Assembly: GCF_003234115.2 (NCBI RefSeq)
Contig: NZ_CP126251.1
Span: 1,240,001-1,304,000 of the forward strand
DNA length: 64,000 nt
Origin: Curtobacterium sp. MCPF17_002
GTDB lineage: Bacteria > Actinomycetota > Actinomycetes > Actinomycetales > Microbacteriaceae
Reading direction: 5' to 3'
Within the stretch, counting starts at the first letter, position 1, and every line of letters starts with the position of its first letter. A model generated the notes under the pieces. It searched no databases and was not told the DNA's origin. It was given only the letters and a program-made list of their open reading frames with translations. Made by a program: the position numbers and the translations under genes. Of the stretch, positions 44,915 through 54,047 are shown in pieces.

Positions 44915-44948
44915 CGTGCCTCCAGGCCAGAACCGGACTGGAGGCGCG
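44915..44948. terminator. Palindrome of the GCCTCCAG family after the SseB gene
   Basis: CGTGCCTCCAG (44915-44925) and CTGGAGGCGCG (44938-44948), inverted around a 12-nt loop; 3 nt after the stop at 44912. Confidence 0.6.
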
Positions 44949-44970
44949 ACTCGCCTCCGTCTGTCGCGTC

Positions 44971-45092
44971 GCCGGTACGGCGGTGCGGCCCGGGTCTCCG
45001 TCACAGCGCCGGTACGGCGGTGCGGCCCGGGTCTCCGTCACAGCGCCGGTACGGCGGTGCGGCCCGGGTCTCCGTCACCACGCCGGTACGAT
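44971..45092. repeat. 37-bp tandem repeat, three copies plus partial fourth reaching the parA promoter
   Basis: Units at 44971-45007, 45008-45044 and 45045-45081 start GCCGGTACGGCGGTGCGG; the third differs only in its last bases. The fourth unit (45082-) starts GCCGGTACG and then changes to AT, making TACGAT, the -10 of parA. Confidence 0.92.
45087..45092 (+). promoter_or_regulatory. parA: -10 box, leaderless promoter of parA
   Basis: TACGAT, 6 nt (GGCCGG), GTG 45099. Confidence 0.7.
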
Positions 45093-45098
45093 GGCCGG

Positions 45099-45977
45099 GT
45101 GAGCACGAACCCGACGACCACCCCCGGAGCCGGCGAGACCACCTACGGTCCGACCGGACGGCCCGTCCGGCAGTTCGCGGTGCCCGAGGAACTCGACGGT
45201 CACGGCCCCGCTCGCATCATCGCCCTCTGCAACCAGAAGGGCGGCGTCGGCAAGACCACGACGTCCATCAACCTCGGCGCGGCACTCGCGGAGTACGGCC
45301 GCAAGGTGCTGGCGGTGGACTTCGACCCGCAGGGCGCGCTGTCCGCGGGCCTCGGGGTGCGGACGCACGACATCCCCACGATCTACGACCTGCTGATGGG
45401 GTCGATCAAGGACCCGAACCAGGTCATCCAGCCGACGAACACGCCGTACCTCGACGTCATCCCGGCGAACATCGACCTGTCCGCGGCCGAGGTGCACCTG
45501 GTGAACGAGGTCGCGCGGGAGCAGATCCTCGCGAGCGTGCTCCGGAAGGTCGCCAAGGACTACGACGTGATCCTCGTCGACTGCCAGCCGTCGCTCGGGC
45601 TGCTGACGGTGAACGCCCTCACGGCGGCGCACGGCGTGCTCATCCCGCTCGAGTGCGAGTTCTTCGCGCTCCGTGGTGTGGCACTCCTCATCGAGACCAT
45701 CGACAAGGTGCGTGACCGGCTCAACCCGGCGCTGCAGCTCGACGGCATCCTCGCGACGATGTACGACTCGCGCACGCTGCACTCGCGCGAGGTCATGGAG
45801 CGCGTCGTCGACACCTTCGACGACCGCGTGCTCGACACGGTGATCGGGCGCACGGTGAAGTTCCCGGACGCGACCGTCTCGGCCCGGCCGATCACGCAGA
45901 CCGCTCCGGACCACGCCGCCGCGCACTCGTACCGGCAGCTCGCACGGGAGCTCGTCGAGCGTGGCGCCGTCGCCTGA
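45099..45977 (+). CDS. parA: ParA/Soj family ATPase linked to ScpA/ScpB
   Basis: 292 residues. The deviant Walker A NQKGGVGKTTTSINL, FDPQGALSAGLG, VDCQPSLGLLTVNAL and the C-terminal FPDATVSARPITQ are ParA hallmarks. The disordered first 35 residues are Thr/Pro/Gly-rich. It is not next to parB and oriC; its partner genes are scpA and scpB, the usual second ParA copy of actinobacteria. A role in chromosome segregation or condensin loading is inferred. Confidence 0.93.
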   Translation: MSTNPTTTPGAGETTYGPTGRPVRQFAVPEELDGHGPARIIALCNQKGGVGKTTTSINLGAALAEYGRKVLAVDFDPQGALSAGLGVRTHDIPTIYDLLMGSIKDPNQVIQPTNTPYLDVIPANIDLSAAEVHLVNEVAREQILASVLRKVAKDYDVILVDCQPSLGLLTVNALTAAHGVLIPLECEFFALRGVALLIETIDKVRDRLNPALQLDGILATMYDSRTLHSREVMERVVDTFDDRVLDTVIGRTVKFPDATVSARPITQTAPDHAAAHSYRQLARELVERGAVA

Positions 45978-46839
45978 CGACAGCTCGCCGTCGCCTGACG
46001 ACAGCGACACGCGCGGCCGTGCATCCGACGCTCCCGCGGGCACGACGACCGCGCCCGGCTTCCGGGTCCGTCTGCGGAACTTCGACGGACCGTTCGACCT
46101 GCTCCTCTCGCTGATCACCAAGCACGAACTCGACATCACCGAGGTGTCGCTCGGCGCGGTGACGGGGGAGTTCATCCAGTACGTCCGGCTGGCGGAGTCC
46201 CAGGACGAACTCGACGAGGCCAGTGAGTTCCTCGTCGTCGCGGCGACGCTCCTCGACCTCAAGATCGCCGGGCTCCTGCCACAGGGGGAACTCGTCGACG
46301 CCGAGGACGTGGCGCTGCTCGAGGCGCGGGACCTGCTGTTCGCCCGGTTGCTGCAGTACCGGGCGTTCAAGCAGGCCGCCGACTGGTTCGGGTCCCGGTG
46401 GCTGACCGAGTCGCGCCGGCACGTGCGGAGCGTCCGGCTCGAGGAGCGTTTCCGAGCGCGGACGCCCGAGCTCGTCTGGACCCTGTCCGTGCAGGACTTC
46501 GCGGCCTTGGCCACGATGGCGTTGGCGCCGCGGGAGCTCCCGACCGTCGGACTCGACCACCTGCACGCGCCGCTCGTGAGCATCCGGGAGCAGGCGGCGA
46601 TCGTCGTCTCGATCCTCCGGACCCGTGCCGACGAGGACGTCTCGTTCCGTGAACTGGTCGCCGGTGTCTCGGAGACGGGTATCGTGGTGGCTCGCTTCCT
46701 CGCGATCCTGGAGCTGTACCGGAACGCATCCATCTCGTTCGAACAGCTCGAACCGCTCGGGGAGCTCACGCTCCGCTGGACCGCCGACGACTGGTCCGAC
46801 GAGAGCCTCGCCAACCTGGGAGCCGACTATGACGGATGA
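45961..46839 (+). CDS. scpA: Segregation and condensation protein A
   Basis: 292 residues from GTG 45961, overlapping parA by 17 nt. FDGPFDLLLSLITKHELDITEVSLGAVTGEFIQYV is the ScpA kleisin N-domain; the winged-helix end ILELYRNASISFEQLEPLGELTL closes it. It bridges Smc heads with ScpB. The N-terminus holds the repeat PSPDDSSPSPDDSD from a 21-bp duplication that crosses the parA stop codon. Confidence 0.95.
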   Translation: MAPSPDDSSPSPDDSDTRGRASDAPAGTTTAPGFRVRLRNFDGPFDLLLSLITKHELDITEVSLGAVTGEFIQYVRLAESQDELDEASEFLVVAATLLDLKIAGLLPQGELVDAEDVALLEARDLLFARLLQYRAFKQAADWFGSRWLTESRRHVRSVRLEERFRARTPELVWTLSVQDFAALATMALAPRELPTVGLDHLHAPLVSIREQAAIVVSILRTRADEDVSFRELVAGVSETGIVVARFLAILELYRNASISFEQLEPLGELTLRWTADDWSDESLANLGADYDG

Positions 46840-47605
46840 CGTGGCAGACGCGTCGCGCGCTGGTGCGTCGCGCGCCGGTTTGTCGAGCGCCGAGCCCGGT
46901 GGTGCGGACGAGATGGCGGACGCCCGGGCGATCGAGCACGAGATCCACGAACGGCGCGAGCAGGCGCAGCAGGCGCACGCCGAGCCCGAACAGCCCGAGC
47001 CCGAACAGCCCGAGGCGCACGTCCCGCACCCGGAGATCCCGATCGACCGACAGCTCGAGGCGATCCTCATGATCGCCGACGAGCCGCAGTCCCTCGTGGC
47101 CCTCGGCACGGCGGTGAGCGCGCCGGTGCCCGCGGTCCGGCAGGCAATCGAACGCCTCGTCGCCGACTTCGACGGTGTCGACGGCACGATCCGGCGCGGG
47201 TTCGAACTCCGCGAGGTCGGCGGAGGCTGGCGCTTCTACGTCCGCGAGGACCTGGACGCTGTCGTCGAGCAGTTCGTCGAGGCCGAGCGCCCCTCCCGGC
47301 TGTCGCAGGCCGCGCTCGAGACCCTCTCGGTCGTCGCCTACAAGCAGCCGATCACCCGCTCGCAGATCGCCGCGATCCGCGCCGTGAACGTCGACGGGGT
47401 CGTCCGCACCCTGGTCGCCCGAGGACTCATCGAGGAGTCGTTCACGGACGCCGAGACCGGCGCCATCAACTACGTCACGTCCGACCTGCTCCTGCAGCAG
47501 CTCGGCATCAACTCGCTCGACGAGCTGCCGCTCATCTCGCCCCTCCTGGACGACGGTGCCGACGGCTTCGAGCAGAACGAAGGGATCCCCGATGGCCGCG
47601 TATGA
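46829..47605 (+). CDS. scpB: Segregation and condensation protein B
   Basis: 258 residues, 11-nt overlap with scpA. Two winged helices: IDRQLEAILMIADEPQSLVALGTAVSAPVPAVRQAIERLV and LSQAALETLSVVAYKQPITRSQIAAIRAVNVDGVVRTLVARGLI. An N-terminal Glu/Pro/Gln-rich stretch of about 65 residues (AEPEQPEPEQPE) is added. It works with ScpA and Smc. Confidence 0.96.
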   Translation: MTDDVADASRAGASRAGLSSAEPGGADEMADARAIEHEIHERREQAQQAHAEPEQPEPEQPEAHVPHPEIPIDRQLEAILMIADEPQSLVALGTAVSAPVPAVRQAIERLVADFDGVDGTIRRGFELREVGGGWRFYVREDLDAVVEQFVEAERPSRLSQAALETLSVVAYKQPITRSQIAAIRAVNVDGVVRTLVARGLIEESFTDAETGAINYVTSDLLLQQLGINSLDELPLISPLLDDGADGFEQNEGIPDGRV

Positions 47606-49565
47606 GGAAGAACGACGAGGCGGCCCACGAGGCGGGTCCGGTCGCGATGGTGGCAGCCGGCCTGGAGGCCCGTCCCGCGACCGCAACGCCGGCTCCGGCC
47701 GTGCAGGTGGCCGGCCTGGTGACTCCGGTCGCGACGACCGCGGCGGGTACCGGGGCCGCGACGAGCGTCCGGCTCCCGGCCGCCGTGACGACGACCGTGG
47801 CGGCTACCGCGGCCGTGACGAGCGTCCTGCTTCCGGTGGCGGCTACCGCGGCCGTGATGAGCGTCCGGCTTCTGGTGGTGGCTACCGGGGTCGTGATGAG
47901 CGTCCGTCGTCCGGTGGCGGGTACCGGGGTCGTGACGAGCGTCCGTCGTCCGGTGGCGGGTACCGGGGTCGTGACGAGCGTCCGGCTTCTGGTGGTGGCT
48001 ACCGGGGTCGTGATGACCGTCCGGCTTCGGGTGGTGGATACCGGGGCCGTGACGAGCGTCCCGCGTCCGGCGGGTACCGCGGCCGCGACGACCGTGGGGG
48101 TGACCGCGGACGCTTCGTCGGACGCGACGACGACCGCCGCGGCAGCGAGCGCGGCGGCTTCGTCCGGCGCGACGACCAGCAGCGCGACGACCGTGGTGGC
48201 TACCGCGGCCGTGACGACCGCCGCGACGACCGCCGTGATGCGCCGCGCCGCACCGACGACCGCCGTGAGGCTCCGCGTCGCGACGACGACCGTGGTGGCT
48301 ACCGCGGCCGTGACGACCGCCGCGACGACCGCCGTGAGGCTCCGCGTCGCGACGACGACCGTGGCGGCTACCGCGGCCGCGACGACCGTCGTGAGGCTCC
48401 GCGTCGAGACGACGACCGTGGCGGCTACCGCGGCCGCGACGACCGCCGTGACGCTCCCCGTCGCACCGATGACCGCGGCGGGTACCAGGGGCGTGACGAC
48501 CGGCGTGACGACCGGCGTGACCCGGCCCGCGAGGACCGGCGCACCCCGGACGGCCGTCCGAGCAGCGTCTGGCACAACGGCCGCCGCTACGTCGGCGGCA
48601 CCACGACCGCGCGCAACAGCGACCGCAACCGTGGCACCGGCCCCCGCACCCCGGACCGTCGCACGACACCGCAGCCGGAGGGTGCCCGTGACCAGTCCGG
48701 CGCCCCGCTGGAGGGCACGCCGGAACGGCCCATCATCCCCGACTGGGACGCATCGGAGGGGACGGCACCTGCCGGAGCCGAACCGGGCCTCCAGGCAGAG
48801 GGCGAGCGCCTGCAGAAGGTGATCGCCGGTGCGGGCGTGGCATCCCGACGAGTCGCGGAGAACCTGATCGTCGAGGGCCGCGTGACGGTCAACGGCGAGG
48901 TCGTCGACGCGCTCGGCCGCCGGGTCGACCCCGCAACCGACGAGATCGCCGTGGACGGGGTGCCGGTGCAGATCGACGCATCGCGTCGGTACATCCTCCT
49001 CAACAAGCCGACCGGCATGGTGTCGAGCCTGCAGGACGAGCGCGGTCGTCGCGACCTGTCGGAGTACGTCGACCGGTACGAGGAACGCCTGTTCAACGTC
49101 GGCCGACTGGACACCGAGACCTCCGGGCTCATCGTCCTGACGAACGACGGTGACCTCGCGCACGTCCTCGCACACCCGTCGTTCGGTGTGACGAAGACCT
49201 ACATCGCGAAGGTCCGCGGCAACGTGAACCCCGCGACGGTGCAGCGGCTGCTCGACGGTGTGGAGCTCGAGGACGGGCCCATCGCCGCCGACAAGGTGCG
49301 CCTGCTGGAGTCCTCCCGCGGGGAGTCGCTCATCGAGATCACCCTGCACTCCGGCCGCAACCGGATCGTCCGCCGCATGCTCGACGAGGTCGACCACCCG
49401 GTGCTCGAACTCGTCCGCCGCTCGTTCGGTCCGCTGCAGCTCGGGTCGCTGCCGATCGGCAAGACCCGTGAGCTCTCGACGGTCGAGCTCGGCAAGCTCC
49501 TCCGCATCGCCCGTGAGGCGAAGGGTTCTGCACAGGGCGACGAGGGCGAGGAGTCGGCGGACTGA
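47592..49565 (+). CDS. rluB: RsuA/RluB-type pseudouridine synthase with a 330-residue RGG-like disordered domain
   Basis: 657 residues. The catalytic part is normal: S4 domain from about 407 (LQKVIAGAGVASRRVAENLIVEGRV), LNKPTGMVSS, GRLDTETSGL with catalytic Asp507, and the C-terminal RMLDEVDHPVLELVRRSFGPLQLG. Before it, about residues 5-330 are almost only Gly, Arg, Asp, Tyr, Ser and Pro, with 13 copies of GGYRGRD and one GGYQGRD; copies 2-8 form a 13-residue (39-bp) tandem GGYRGRDERPASG. Such RG/RGG repeats bind RNA and can drive condensates in other proteins. ATG 47592 overlaps scpB by 14 nt. The substrate is most likely 23S rRNA U2605-type; the repeat's role is unknown. Confidence 0.92.
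   Translation: MAAYEEERRGGPRGGSGRDGGSRPGGPSRDRNAGSGRAGGRPGDSGRDDRGGYRGRDERPAPGRRDDDRGGYRGRDERPASGGGYRGRDERPASGGGYRGRDERPSSGGGYRGRDERPSSGGGYRGRDERPASGGGYRGRDDRPASGGGYRGRDERPASGGYRGRDDRGGDRGRFVGRDDDRRGSERGGFVRRDDQQRDDRGGYRGRDDRRDDRRDAPRRTDDRREAPRRDDDRGGYRGRDDRRDDRREAPRRDDDRGGYRGRDDRREAPRRDDDRGGYRGRDDRRDAPRRTDDRGGYQGRDDRRDDRRDPAREDRRTPDGRPSSVWHNGRRYVGGTTTARNSDRNRGTGPRTPDRRTTPQPEGARDQSGAPLEGTPERPIIPDWDASEGTAPAGAEPGLQAEGERLQKVIAGAGVASRRVAENLIVEGRVTVNGEVVDALGRRVDPATDEIAVDGVPVQIDASRRYILLNKPTGMVSSLQDERGRRDLSEYVDRYEERLFNVGRLDTETSGLIVLTNDGDLAHVLAHPSFGVTKTYIAKVRGNVNPATVQRLLDGVELEDGPIAADKVRLLESSRGESLIEITLHSGRNRIVRRMLDEVDHPVLELVRRSFGPLQLGSLPIGKTRELSTVELGKLLRIAREAKGSAQGDEGEESAD
47741..48500. repeat. rluB: Coding tandem repeats of the GGYRGRD domain
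   Basis: 39-bp units (13 codons) in the first half and 57-99 bp units rich in RRDDDR/DDRR in the second half. All units are multiples of 3, so gain or loss stays in frame. Confidence 0.9.
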
Positions 49566-49573
49566 CGCATCGG

Positions 49574-49579
49574 TAGGCT
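49574..49579 (+). promoter_or_regulatory. tyrA: -10 box, leaderless promoter of tyrA
   Basis: TAGGCT, 6 nt (TGCCGG), GTG 49586; 9 nt after the rluB stop. Confidence 0.75.
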
Positions 49580-49585
49580 TGCCGG

Positions 49586-50710
49586 GTGACCGACCCCACG
49601 CCCCTGTACGCCGAACCGGACATCGACCGGCGGCTGCGGGGACCCGTGCGCATCGTCGGCACCGGCCTGCTCGGTGCGTCCATCGGCCTCGCGCTCCGCG
49701 AGAAGGGTGTCGACGTCGTCCTCGACGACGTGTCGCCTGCCGCGCTGGCGCTCGCCGTGGACTACGGCGCCGGCCGTCACCCCGCTCCGGGCGACGCGCC
49801 GGAGCTCGTCGTGGTGGCGGTCCCGCCGGACGTCGTGGCGACGGTCGTCGGACGCGAGCTCGCGGCCTGGCCGGACGCCGTGGTGACCGACGTCGCCAGC
49901 GTGAAGTCCGGCCCCCTGGCCAGCCTCGTCGCGGCCGGCGCCGACGTCAGCCGGTACATCGGGTCGCACCCGATGGCCGGTCGTGAGCGCAGCGGCCCGA
50001 CCGCGGCCCGCGCCGACCTGTTCGTCGGCCGCCCGTGGGTGGTCGCCGGGCACGACGGCATCACCTACCAGCGCGCCGCGCTGGTCGAGGACCTGGCCCT
50101 CGACGTCGGTGCGACGGTGGTCCCGATGGACCCGCGGTCGCACGACCTCGCGGTGGCCTACGTCTCGCACGCGCCGCAGCTCGTCTCCACGCTGATGGCG
50201 TCACGGTTGCGCGACGCCCCCGAGGGCTCGCTCGAGCTCGCCGGCGGCGGTGTCCGCGACGTCACGCGCATCGCCGCGAGCGACCCCGGGCTCTGGGTGC
50301 AGATCATCGGCGCGAACGCCGGCAACATCCGGCCGGTGCTCGCCGACCTCCGCGACGACCTCGACCGCGTGCTCGAAGCACTCGACGACCCGTCGGCGTC
50401 CGGCTCGCCCCGTGCCCTGGCCGAGACGATCGCGGCGGGCAACCGCGGCGTCGAACGGCTGCCGGGCAAGCACGGCACCACCAGGCGTTTCGCCCAGGTG
50501 GTCGTCCTCGTGGACGACACCCCCGGGCAGATCGCCGCACTCCTCACGTTCATCGGGGAGATCGGCATCAACCTCGAGGACATGCGCCTCGAGCACTCAC
50601 CGGGCGCACCGATCGGCATCGTCGAGGTGTCGGTCGTGCCCGAGCAGGAACAGCGGCTCGTCGAGGAACTCGAGGGCCGCGGATGGAGGATCGCAGCAGC
50701 ATGGGCCTGA
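49586..50710 (+). CDS. tyrA: Prephenate dehydrogenase with C-terminal ACT domain
   Basis: 374 residues. NAD motif [33 protein letters not shown] (the catalytic His of HPMAG) and [17 protein letters not shown] (second His) are TyrA features. Residues about 300-374 form an ACT domain ([38 protein letters not shown]), suggesting feedback by tyrosine. It makes 4-hydroxyphenylpyruvate. Leaderless GTG start. Confidence 0.95.
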   Translation: MTDPTPLYAEPDIDRRLRGPVRIVGTGLLGASIGLALREKGVDVVLDDVSPAALALAVDYGAGRHPAPGDAPELVVVAVPPDVVATVVGRELAAWPDAVVTDVASVKSGPLASLVAAGADVSRYIGSHPMAGRERSGPTAARADLFVGRPWVVAGHDGITYQRAALVEDLALDVGATVVPMDPRSHDLAVAYVSHAPQLVSTLMASRLRDAPEGSLELAGGGVRDVTRIAASDPGLWVQIIGANAGNIRPVLADLRDDLDRVLEALDDPSASGSPRALAETIAAGNRGVERLPGKHGTTRRFAQVVVLVDDTPGQIAALLTFIGEIGINLEDMRLEHSPGAPIGIVEVSVVPEQEQRLVEELEGRGWRIAAAWA

Positions 50711-51576
50711 ACGACGACACCGACGCCGCCACGAACGCGGCCGTGCAGGACTCCGGGGTGACCGGCGGCCCGGACGCGCCGGACACCGGTCTGCCGAGCC
50801 CCGACGACCAGCCGGGTCCCCTCGGTGGTGCCGGCTCGGGTGGCGGCCTCGACGGGGAACTCGGTTCCACCCGCGACCCGATGCCGGCCGGCCTGGCCGA
50901 CGGCGCCTACGTCGCCAAGACCGTCATCGCCGTCGACGGCCCCGCCGGCAGCGGCAAGTCCAGCGTCTCCCGTGCGGCGGCGCGCGCGCTCGGGTTCGGG
51001 TACCAGGACACCGGTGCCGCCTACCGTGCCCTCGCCTGGCACGTCCTGCAGCAGCGGGTCGACCTCGACGACGCGTCGGCGGTGCTCGCGAGCTGGGACA
51101 CGTTCGACTACGCCATCGGCACCGACCCCGACGCCTACTTCGTCCGGGTGGGGGAGACCGACGTGACCGACGCCATCCGGACCCCCGAGGTGACCGGTGC
51201 CGTGGCCCACATCGCCAAGCTCCCCGACGTGCGGAAGCGCCTCGTCCAGCTCTTCCGCACGGTGATGCGGAAGGCCGACGCCCCGGGCATCATCACCGAG
51301 GGACGGGACATCACGACCGTCGTCGCTCCCGACGCCGAAGTCCGGATCCTGCTGACGGCCGACGAGTCCGTTAGAATGGCACGGCGTGCGGCCGAGGTCA
51401 CGACCCAGTCCGCCGCCGAGACCTCTGCCGCACTCGCTCGTCGCGACGCGGCGGACGCGAAGGTCGTCGACTTCATGAACGCCGCCGACGGCGTCACGAC
51501 GCTCGACTCCACCGACCTCGACTTCGACCAGACCGTGCAGGCGGTCGTCGACCTGGCCCGCGCGGCCACGCACTGA
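50701..51576 (+). CDS. cmk: (d)CMP kinase
   Basis: 291 residues. P-loop [61 protein letters not shown] and the ARRDAADAK motif are those of cytidylate kinase. An Asp/Gly/Pro-rich N-terminus of about 70 residues is unusual. ATG 50701 overlaps tyrA by 10 nt and has GGAGGA about 9 nt upstream. It phosphorylates CMP and dCMP. Confidence 0.95.
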   Translation: MGLNDDTDAATNAAVQDSGVTGGPDAPDTGLPSPDDQPGPLGGAGSGGGLDGELGSTRDPMPAGLADGAYVAKTVIAVDGPAGSGKSSVSRAAARALGFGYQDTGAAYRALAWHVLQQRVDLDDASAVLASWDTFDYAIGTDPDAYFVRVGETDVTDAIRTPEVTGAVAHIAKLPDVRKRLVQLFRTVMRKADAPGIITEGRDITTVVAPDAEVRILLTADESVRMARRAAEVTTQSAAETSAALARRDAADAKVVDFMNAADGVTTLDSTDLDFDQTVQAVVDLARAATH

Positions 51577-51640
51577 CAGCAAGGCCTGGTCCACCACGGC
51601 CTCGCACTGACAGCAAGGCCTGGCCCCGCGGCCACGCACT
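51577..51640. repeat. cmk: Direct repeat CACTGACAGCAAGGCCTGG after cmk
   Basis: The string CACTGACAGCAAGGCCTGG appears at about 51570 (including the cmk stop TGA) and again at about 51605, and a third partial copy (CACTGACAAC) at about 51637. The duplication repeats the cmk end and stop codon. Confidence 0.8.
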
Positions 51641-51679
51641 GACAACACGCGGCCGAAGGGTCGCCGGCAAGGAACCCAC

Positions 51680-53197
51680 ATGGCGCAGCTCGACAACGAC
51701 CACGACGACTTCCCCCAGTACGACGACGCGCTCGGTGAGCGCCTCGCCGGACTCGACGAGGCCGAGGCCGAGCAGCGGGCGACCGCGCTCCGCGCCGGGC
51801 TCGAGGACTACGAGCTCGACGAGGAAGACGTCGCCCTGCTCGAAGCCGGTCAGCTCGGCGAAGACGGCATCACCTACCTGCCGGCGTACCCGGTACTCGC
51901 GATCGTCGGTCGCCCGAACGTCGGCAAGTCGGCGCTCGTCAACCGGATCCTCGGTCGGCGCGAGGCCGTCGTGCAGGACGTCCCCGGCGTCACGCGCGAC
52001 CGCGTCTCGTACAAGGCCGACTGGAACGACAAGCGGTTCACCCTCGTCGACACCGGCGGCTGGGAGCCGGACGCGCAGGGCATCAACGCCTCCGTGGCCG
52101 CACAGGCCGAGGTCGCGATCGACCTCGCCGACGCCGTGCTCTTCGTCGTCGACGTCACGGTCGGCATCACCGCCACGGACGAGCACGTCGTGAAGATGCT
52201 CCGCGGCACCGACCGTCCGGTCATCGTCGTCGCGAACAAGTCCGACGACGACCGCCGCGACCTCGACGCGTACGAGCTGTGGAACCTCGGCCTCGGCGAA
52301 CCGCACCCGGTGTCGGCGCTGCACGGCCGTGGCGTCGCGGACCTCCTCGACCTCATCATCAAGACGCTGCCGGACACCTCCGCCGTCGCCAAGCAAGAAG
52401 TCGGCGGACCCCGCCGTGTGGCGATCCTCGGCCGTCCGAACGTCGGCAAGAGCTCGCTGCTCAACAAGGCCGCGGGCGAAGAGCGCGTCGTCGTGAACGA
52501 CCTCGCCGGCACCACCCGCGACCCGGTGGACGAGCAGATCGAGCTGGGCGGCAAGGTCTGGCGCTTCGTCGACACCGCCGGCATCCGGAAGCGCGTGCAC
52601 CTGCAGCAGGGTGCGGACTTCTACGCCTCGCTCCGCACCACGGCCGCGCTCGAGAAGGCCGAGGTCGCCGTCGTCGTCCTCGACGTCACCGAGCCGATCT
52701 CCGTGCAGGACCTCCGCATCATCGACCTCGTCCTCGAGTCCGGTCGTGCGCTCGTCCTGGCCTACAACAAGTGGGACCTGCTCGACGACGAGCGCCGCCG
52801 CTACCTCGAGCGCGAGATCGAGCAGGACCTCGCGCACGTCGCGTGGGCCCCGCGCGTGAACATGTCCGCTCGGACCGGTCGTCACCTCGAGAAGCTCGTG
52901 CCGGCGCTCGAGACCGCGCTCGAGTCGTGGGACACCCGCATCCCGACCGGCAAGGTCAACGCCTTCATCGCCGAACTCGTGCAGGAGCACCCGCACCCGG
53001 TCCGCGGCGGCAAGCAGCCCCGCATCCTGTTCGGCACGCAGGCGTCGAGCCAGCCGCCGACGTTCGTGCTCTTCACGACCGGCTTCCTCGACCCGCAGTA
53101 CCGACGGTTCATCACCCGTCGACTCCGCGAGGTCTGGGGCTTCTCGGGCACGCCGATCAACGTCAACATGCGCGTGCGGGAGCGCCGCAAGCGCTGA
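51680..53197 (+). CDS. der: Ribosome assembly GTPase Der (EngA)
   Basis: 505 residues. Two G domains: GRPNVGKS at 77-84 and again at about 251-258, each with [13 protein letters not shown] switch II and NKSD/YNKWD G4 motifs, then the KH-like domain ending [13 protein letters not shown]. It assists 50S assembly. The first 70 residues are an acidic extension common in actinobacteria. A ribosome-binding GGCAAGGAA lies before ATG 51680. Confidence 0.97.
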   Translation: MAQLDNDHDDFPQYDDALGERLAGLDEAEAEQRATALRAGLEDYELDEEDVALLEAGQLGEDGITYLPAYPVLAIVGRPNVGKSALVNRILGRREAVVQDVPGVTRDRVSYKADWNDKRFTLVDTGGWEPDAQGINASVAAQAEVAIDLADAVLFVVDVTVGITATDEHVVKMLRGTDRPVIVVANKSDDDRRDLDAYELWNLGLGEPHPVSALHGRGVADLLDLIIKTLPDTSAVAKQEVGGPRRVAILGRPNVGKSSLLNKAAGEERVVVNDLAGTTRDPVDEQIELGGKVWRFVDTAGIRKRVHLQQGADFYASLRTTAALEKAEVAVVVLDVTEPISVQDLRIIDLVLESGRALVLAYNKWDLLDDERRRYLEREIEQDLAHVAWAPRVNMSARTGRHLEKLVPALETALESWDTRIPTGKVNAFIAELVQEHPHPVRGGKQPRILFGTQASSQPPTFVLFTTGFLDPQYRRFITRRLREVWGFSGTPINVNMRVRERRKR

Positions 53198-53216
53198 GGT
53201 CGATCGGGGGACGGGC

Positions 53217-53834
53217 ATGACGGGGGCGAGACGACGATGGCTGTTCGCGGCCGTCGCCGTGCTCGCCCTCGCCGTTACCTGGAACACGATCCGGGTCGAC
53301 CGCCAGAGCGACGACGCGCGGCCCGTCGCGACCGGCAGTCCGCTCGCACAGGAGGGCGTCAGCGGTGGGGACCCGGTGGTGCCGTCGAACGCACTCGGTG
53401 CGCCCCTGCCCGAACCGGAGGTCCACGAGCGCGGTGAGGGCTCTCCGATCGCGCCGTGGTGGGAGCGGGTGCCGCCGGTCGAGGGCAACCTCATCTGGAT
53501 CGACCGCTACGCGGCCGGTCACGTGCGGATGGAGAACGACCCGGACCTCGGGCTCTTCATCACCTTCGACCACTTCACGGCGTGGTCGACGAACCGGAAC
53601 CTGCGGTCGGTCCGGGTCGTCCTCTCCGACGGCATCGTCGTCGGGGAACGTCGTGGGTACTGGTCGAAGCGCAGCGACGTGGTCGACGTCGGGAGCATCC
53701 CGATCGACACGTCCGAGCAGTCGCTCACGATCGACTGGCCGGAGCGTCTGCCCGCCGATGTCCGCTCGTTGCTGCTGGTCGACCCGGACAACGGCGAGGT
53801 CCTCGGCGGCGCGCAGCTGATCCCCGTCGACTGA
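53217..53834 (+). CDS. Hypothetical exported protein
   Basis: 205 residues. A signal peptide or anchor (about 5-23, LFAAVAVLALAVTW), a disordered Pro/Ser/Glu segment (30-75), then a compact domain with NLIWIDRYAAGHVRMENDPDLGLFITFDHFTAW, VRVVLSDGIVVGERRGYWSKRSD and LPADVRSLLLVDPDNGEVLGG. No recognised family. It starts 19 nt after der and may share its transcript. Confidence 0.7.
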   Translation: MTGARRRWLFAAVAVLALAVTWNTIRVDRQSDDARPVATGSPLAQEGVSGGDPVVPSNALGAPLPEPEVHERGEGSPIAPWWERVPPVEGNLIWIDRYAAGHVRMENDPDLGLFITFDHFTAWSTNRNLRSVRVVLSDGIVVGERRGYWSKRSDVVDVGSIPIDTSEQSLTIDWPERLPADVRSLLLVDPDNGEVLGGAQLIPVD

Positions 53835-53873
53835 CGCGCCCGCGGGCGGTGCGCCGGGCCTTGGTGCGATCCG

Positions 53874-53932
53874 CGCCTGGGTGCGCTCGGCGCCTGGGTG
53901 CGCTCGGGGCTTGGGTGCGCTCGGGGCTTGGG
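53874..53932. repeat. GCCTGGGTGCGCTCGG tandem repeat
   Basis: Three to four imperfect copies of a 17-18-nt unit (GCYTGGGTGCGCTCGGS) downstream of the hypothetical exported protein. Confidence 0.8.
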
Positions 53933-53936
53933 GGCG

Positions 53937-54000
53937 TCGCACCCCCGCGCGGACGTCGCGCCCCGGTGTGGCGGGGCGCGACGTTCGTGGGAGGGTGCGA
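53937..54000. terminator. Nested hairpin
   Basis: Inner perfect stem ACGTCGCGCCCC (53953-53964)/GGGGCGCGACGT (53973-53984) within an outer TCGCACCC (53937-53944)/GGGTGCGA (53993-54000). Probable terminator; GGTGCGATCCGCGC flanks the repeat region on both sides. Confidence 0.6.
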
Positions 54001-54035
54001 TCCGCGCGCGGTCTGGCTCTGGACGCCGGATACGG

Positions 54036-54041
54036 CACGAT
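54036..54041 (+). promoter_or_regulatory. Possible -10 box
   Basis: CACGAT, 6 nt (GGGACC), GTG 54048; leaderless geometry with C at position 1. Confidence 0.4.
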
Positions 54042-54047
54042 GGGACC

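Noticed and set aside
44971..45081. CRISPR-like repeat array before parA
   Set aside because: The units are contiguous with no spacers, and no cas genes are present.
47741..48500. CRISPR or minisatellite non-coding array within rluB
   Set aside because: All repeats are in frame with the synthase, with codon-level variation; this is coding sequence.
47470..48669. Minus-strand frame rich in His/Arg/Gly repeats opposite rluB
   Set aside because: It is the antisense reading of the GGYRGRD repeats, with no start signal.
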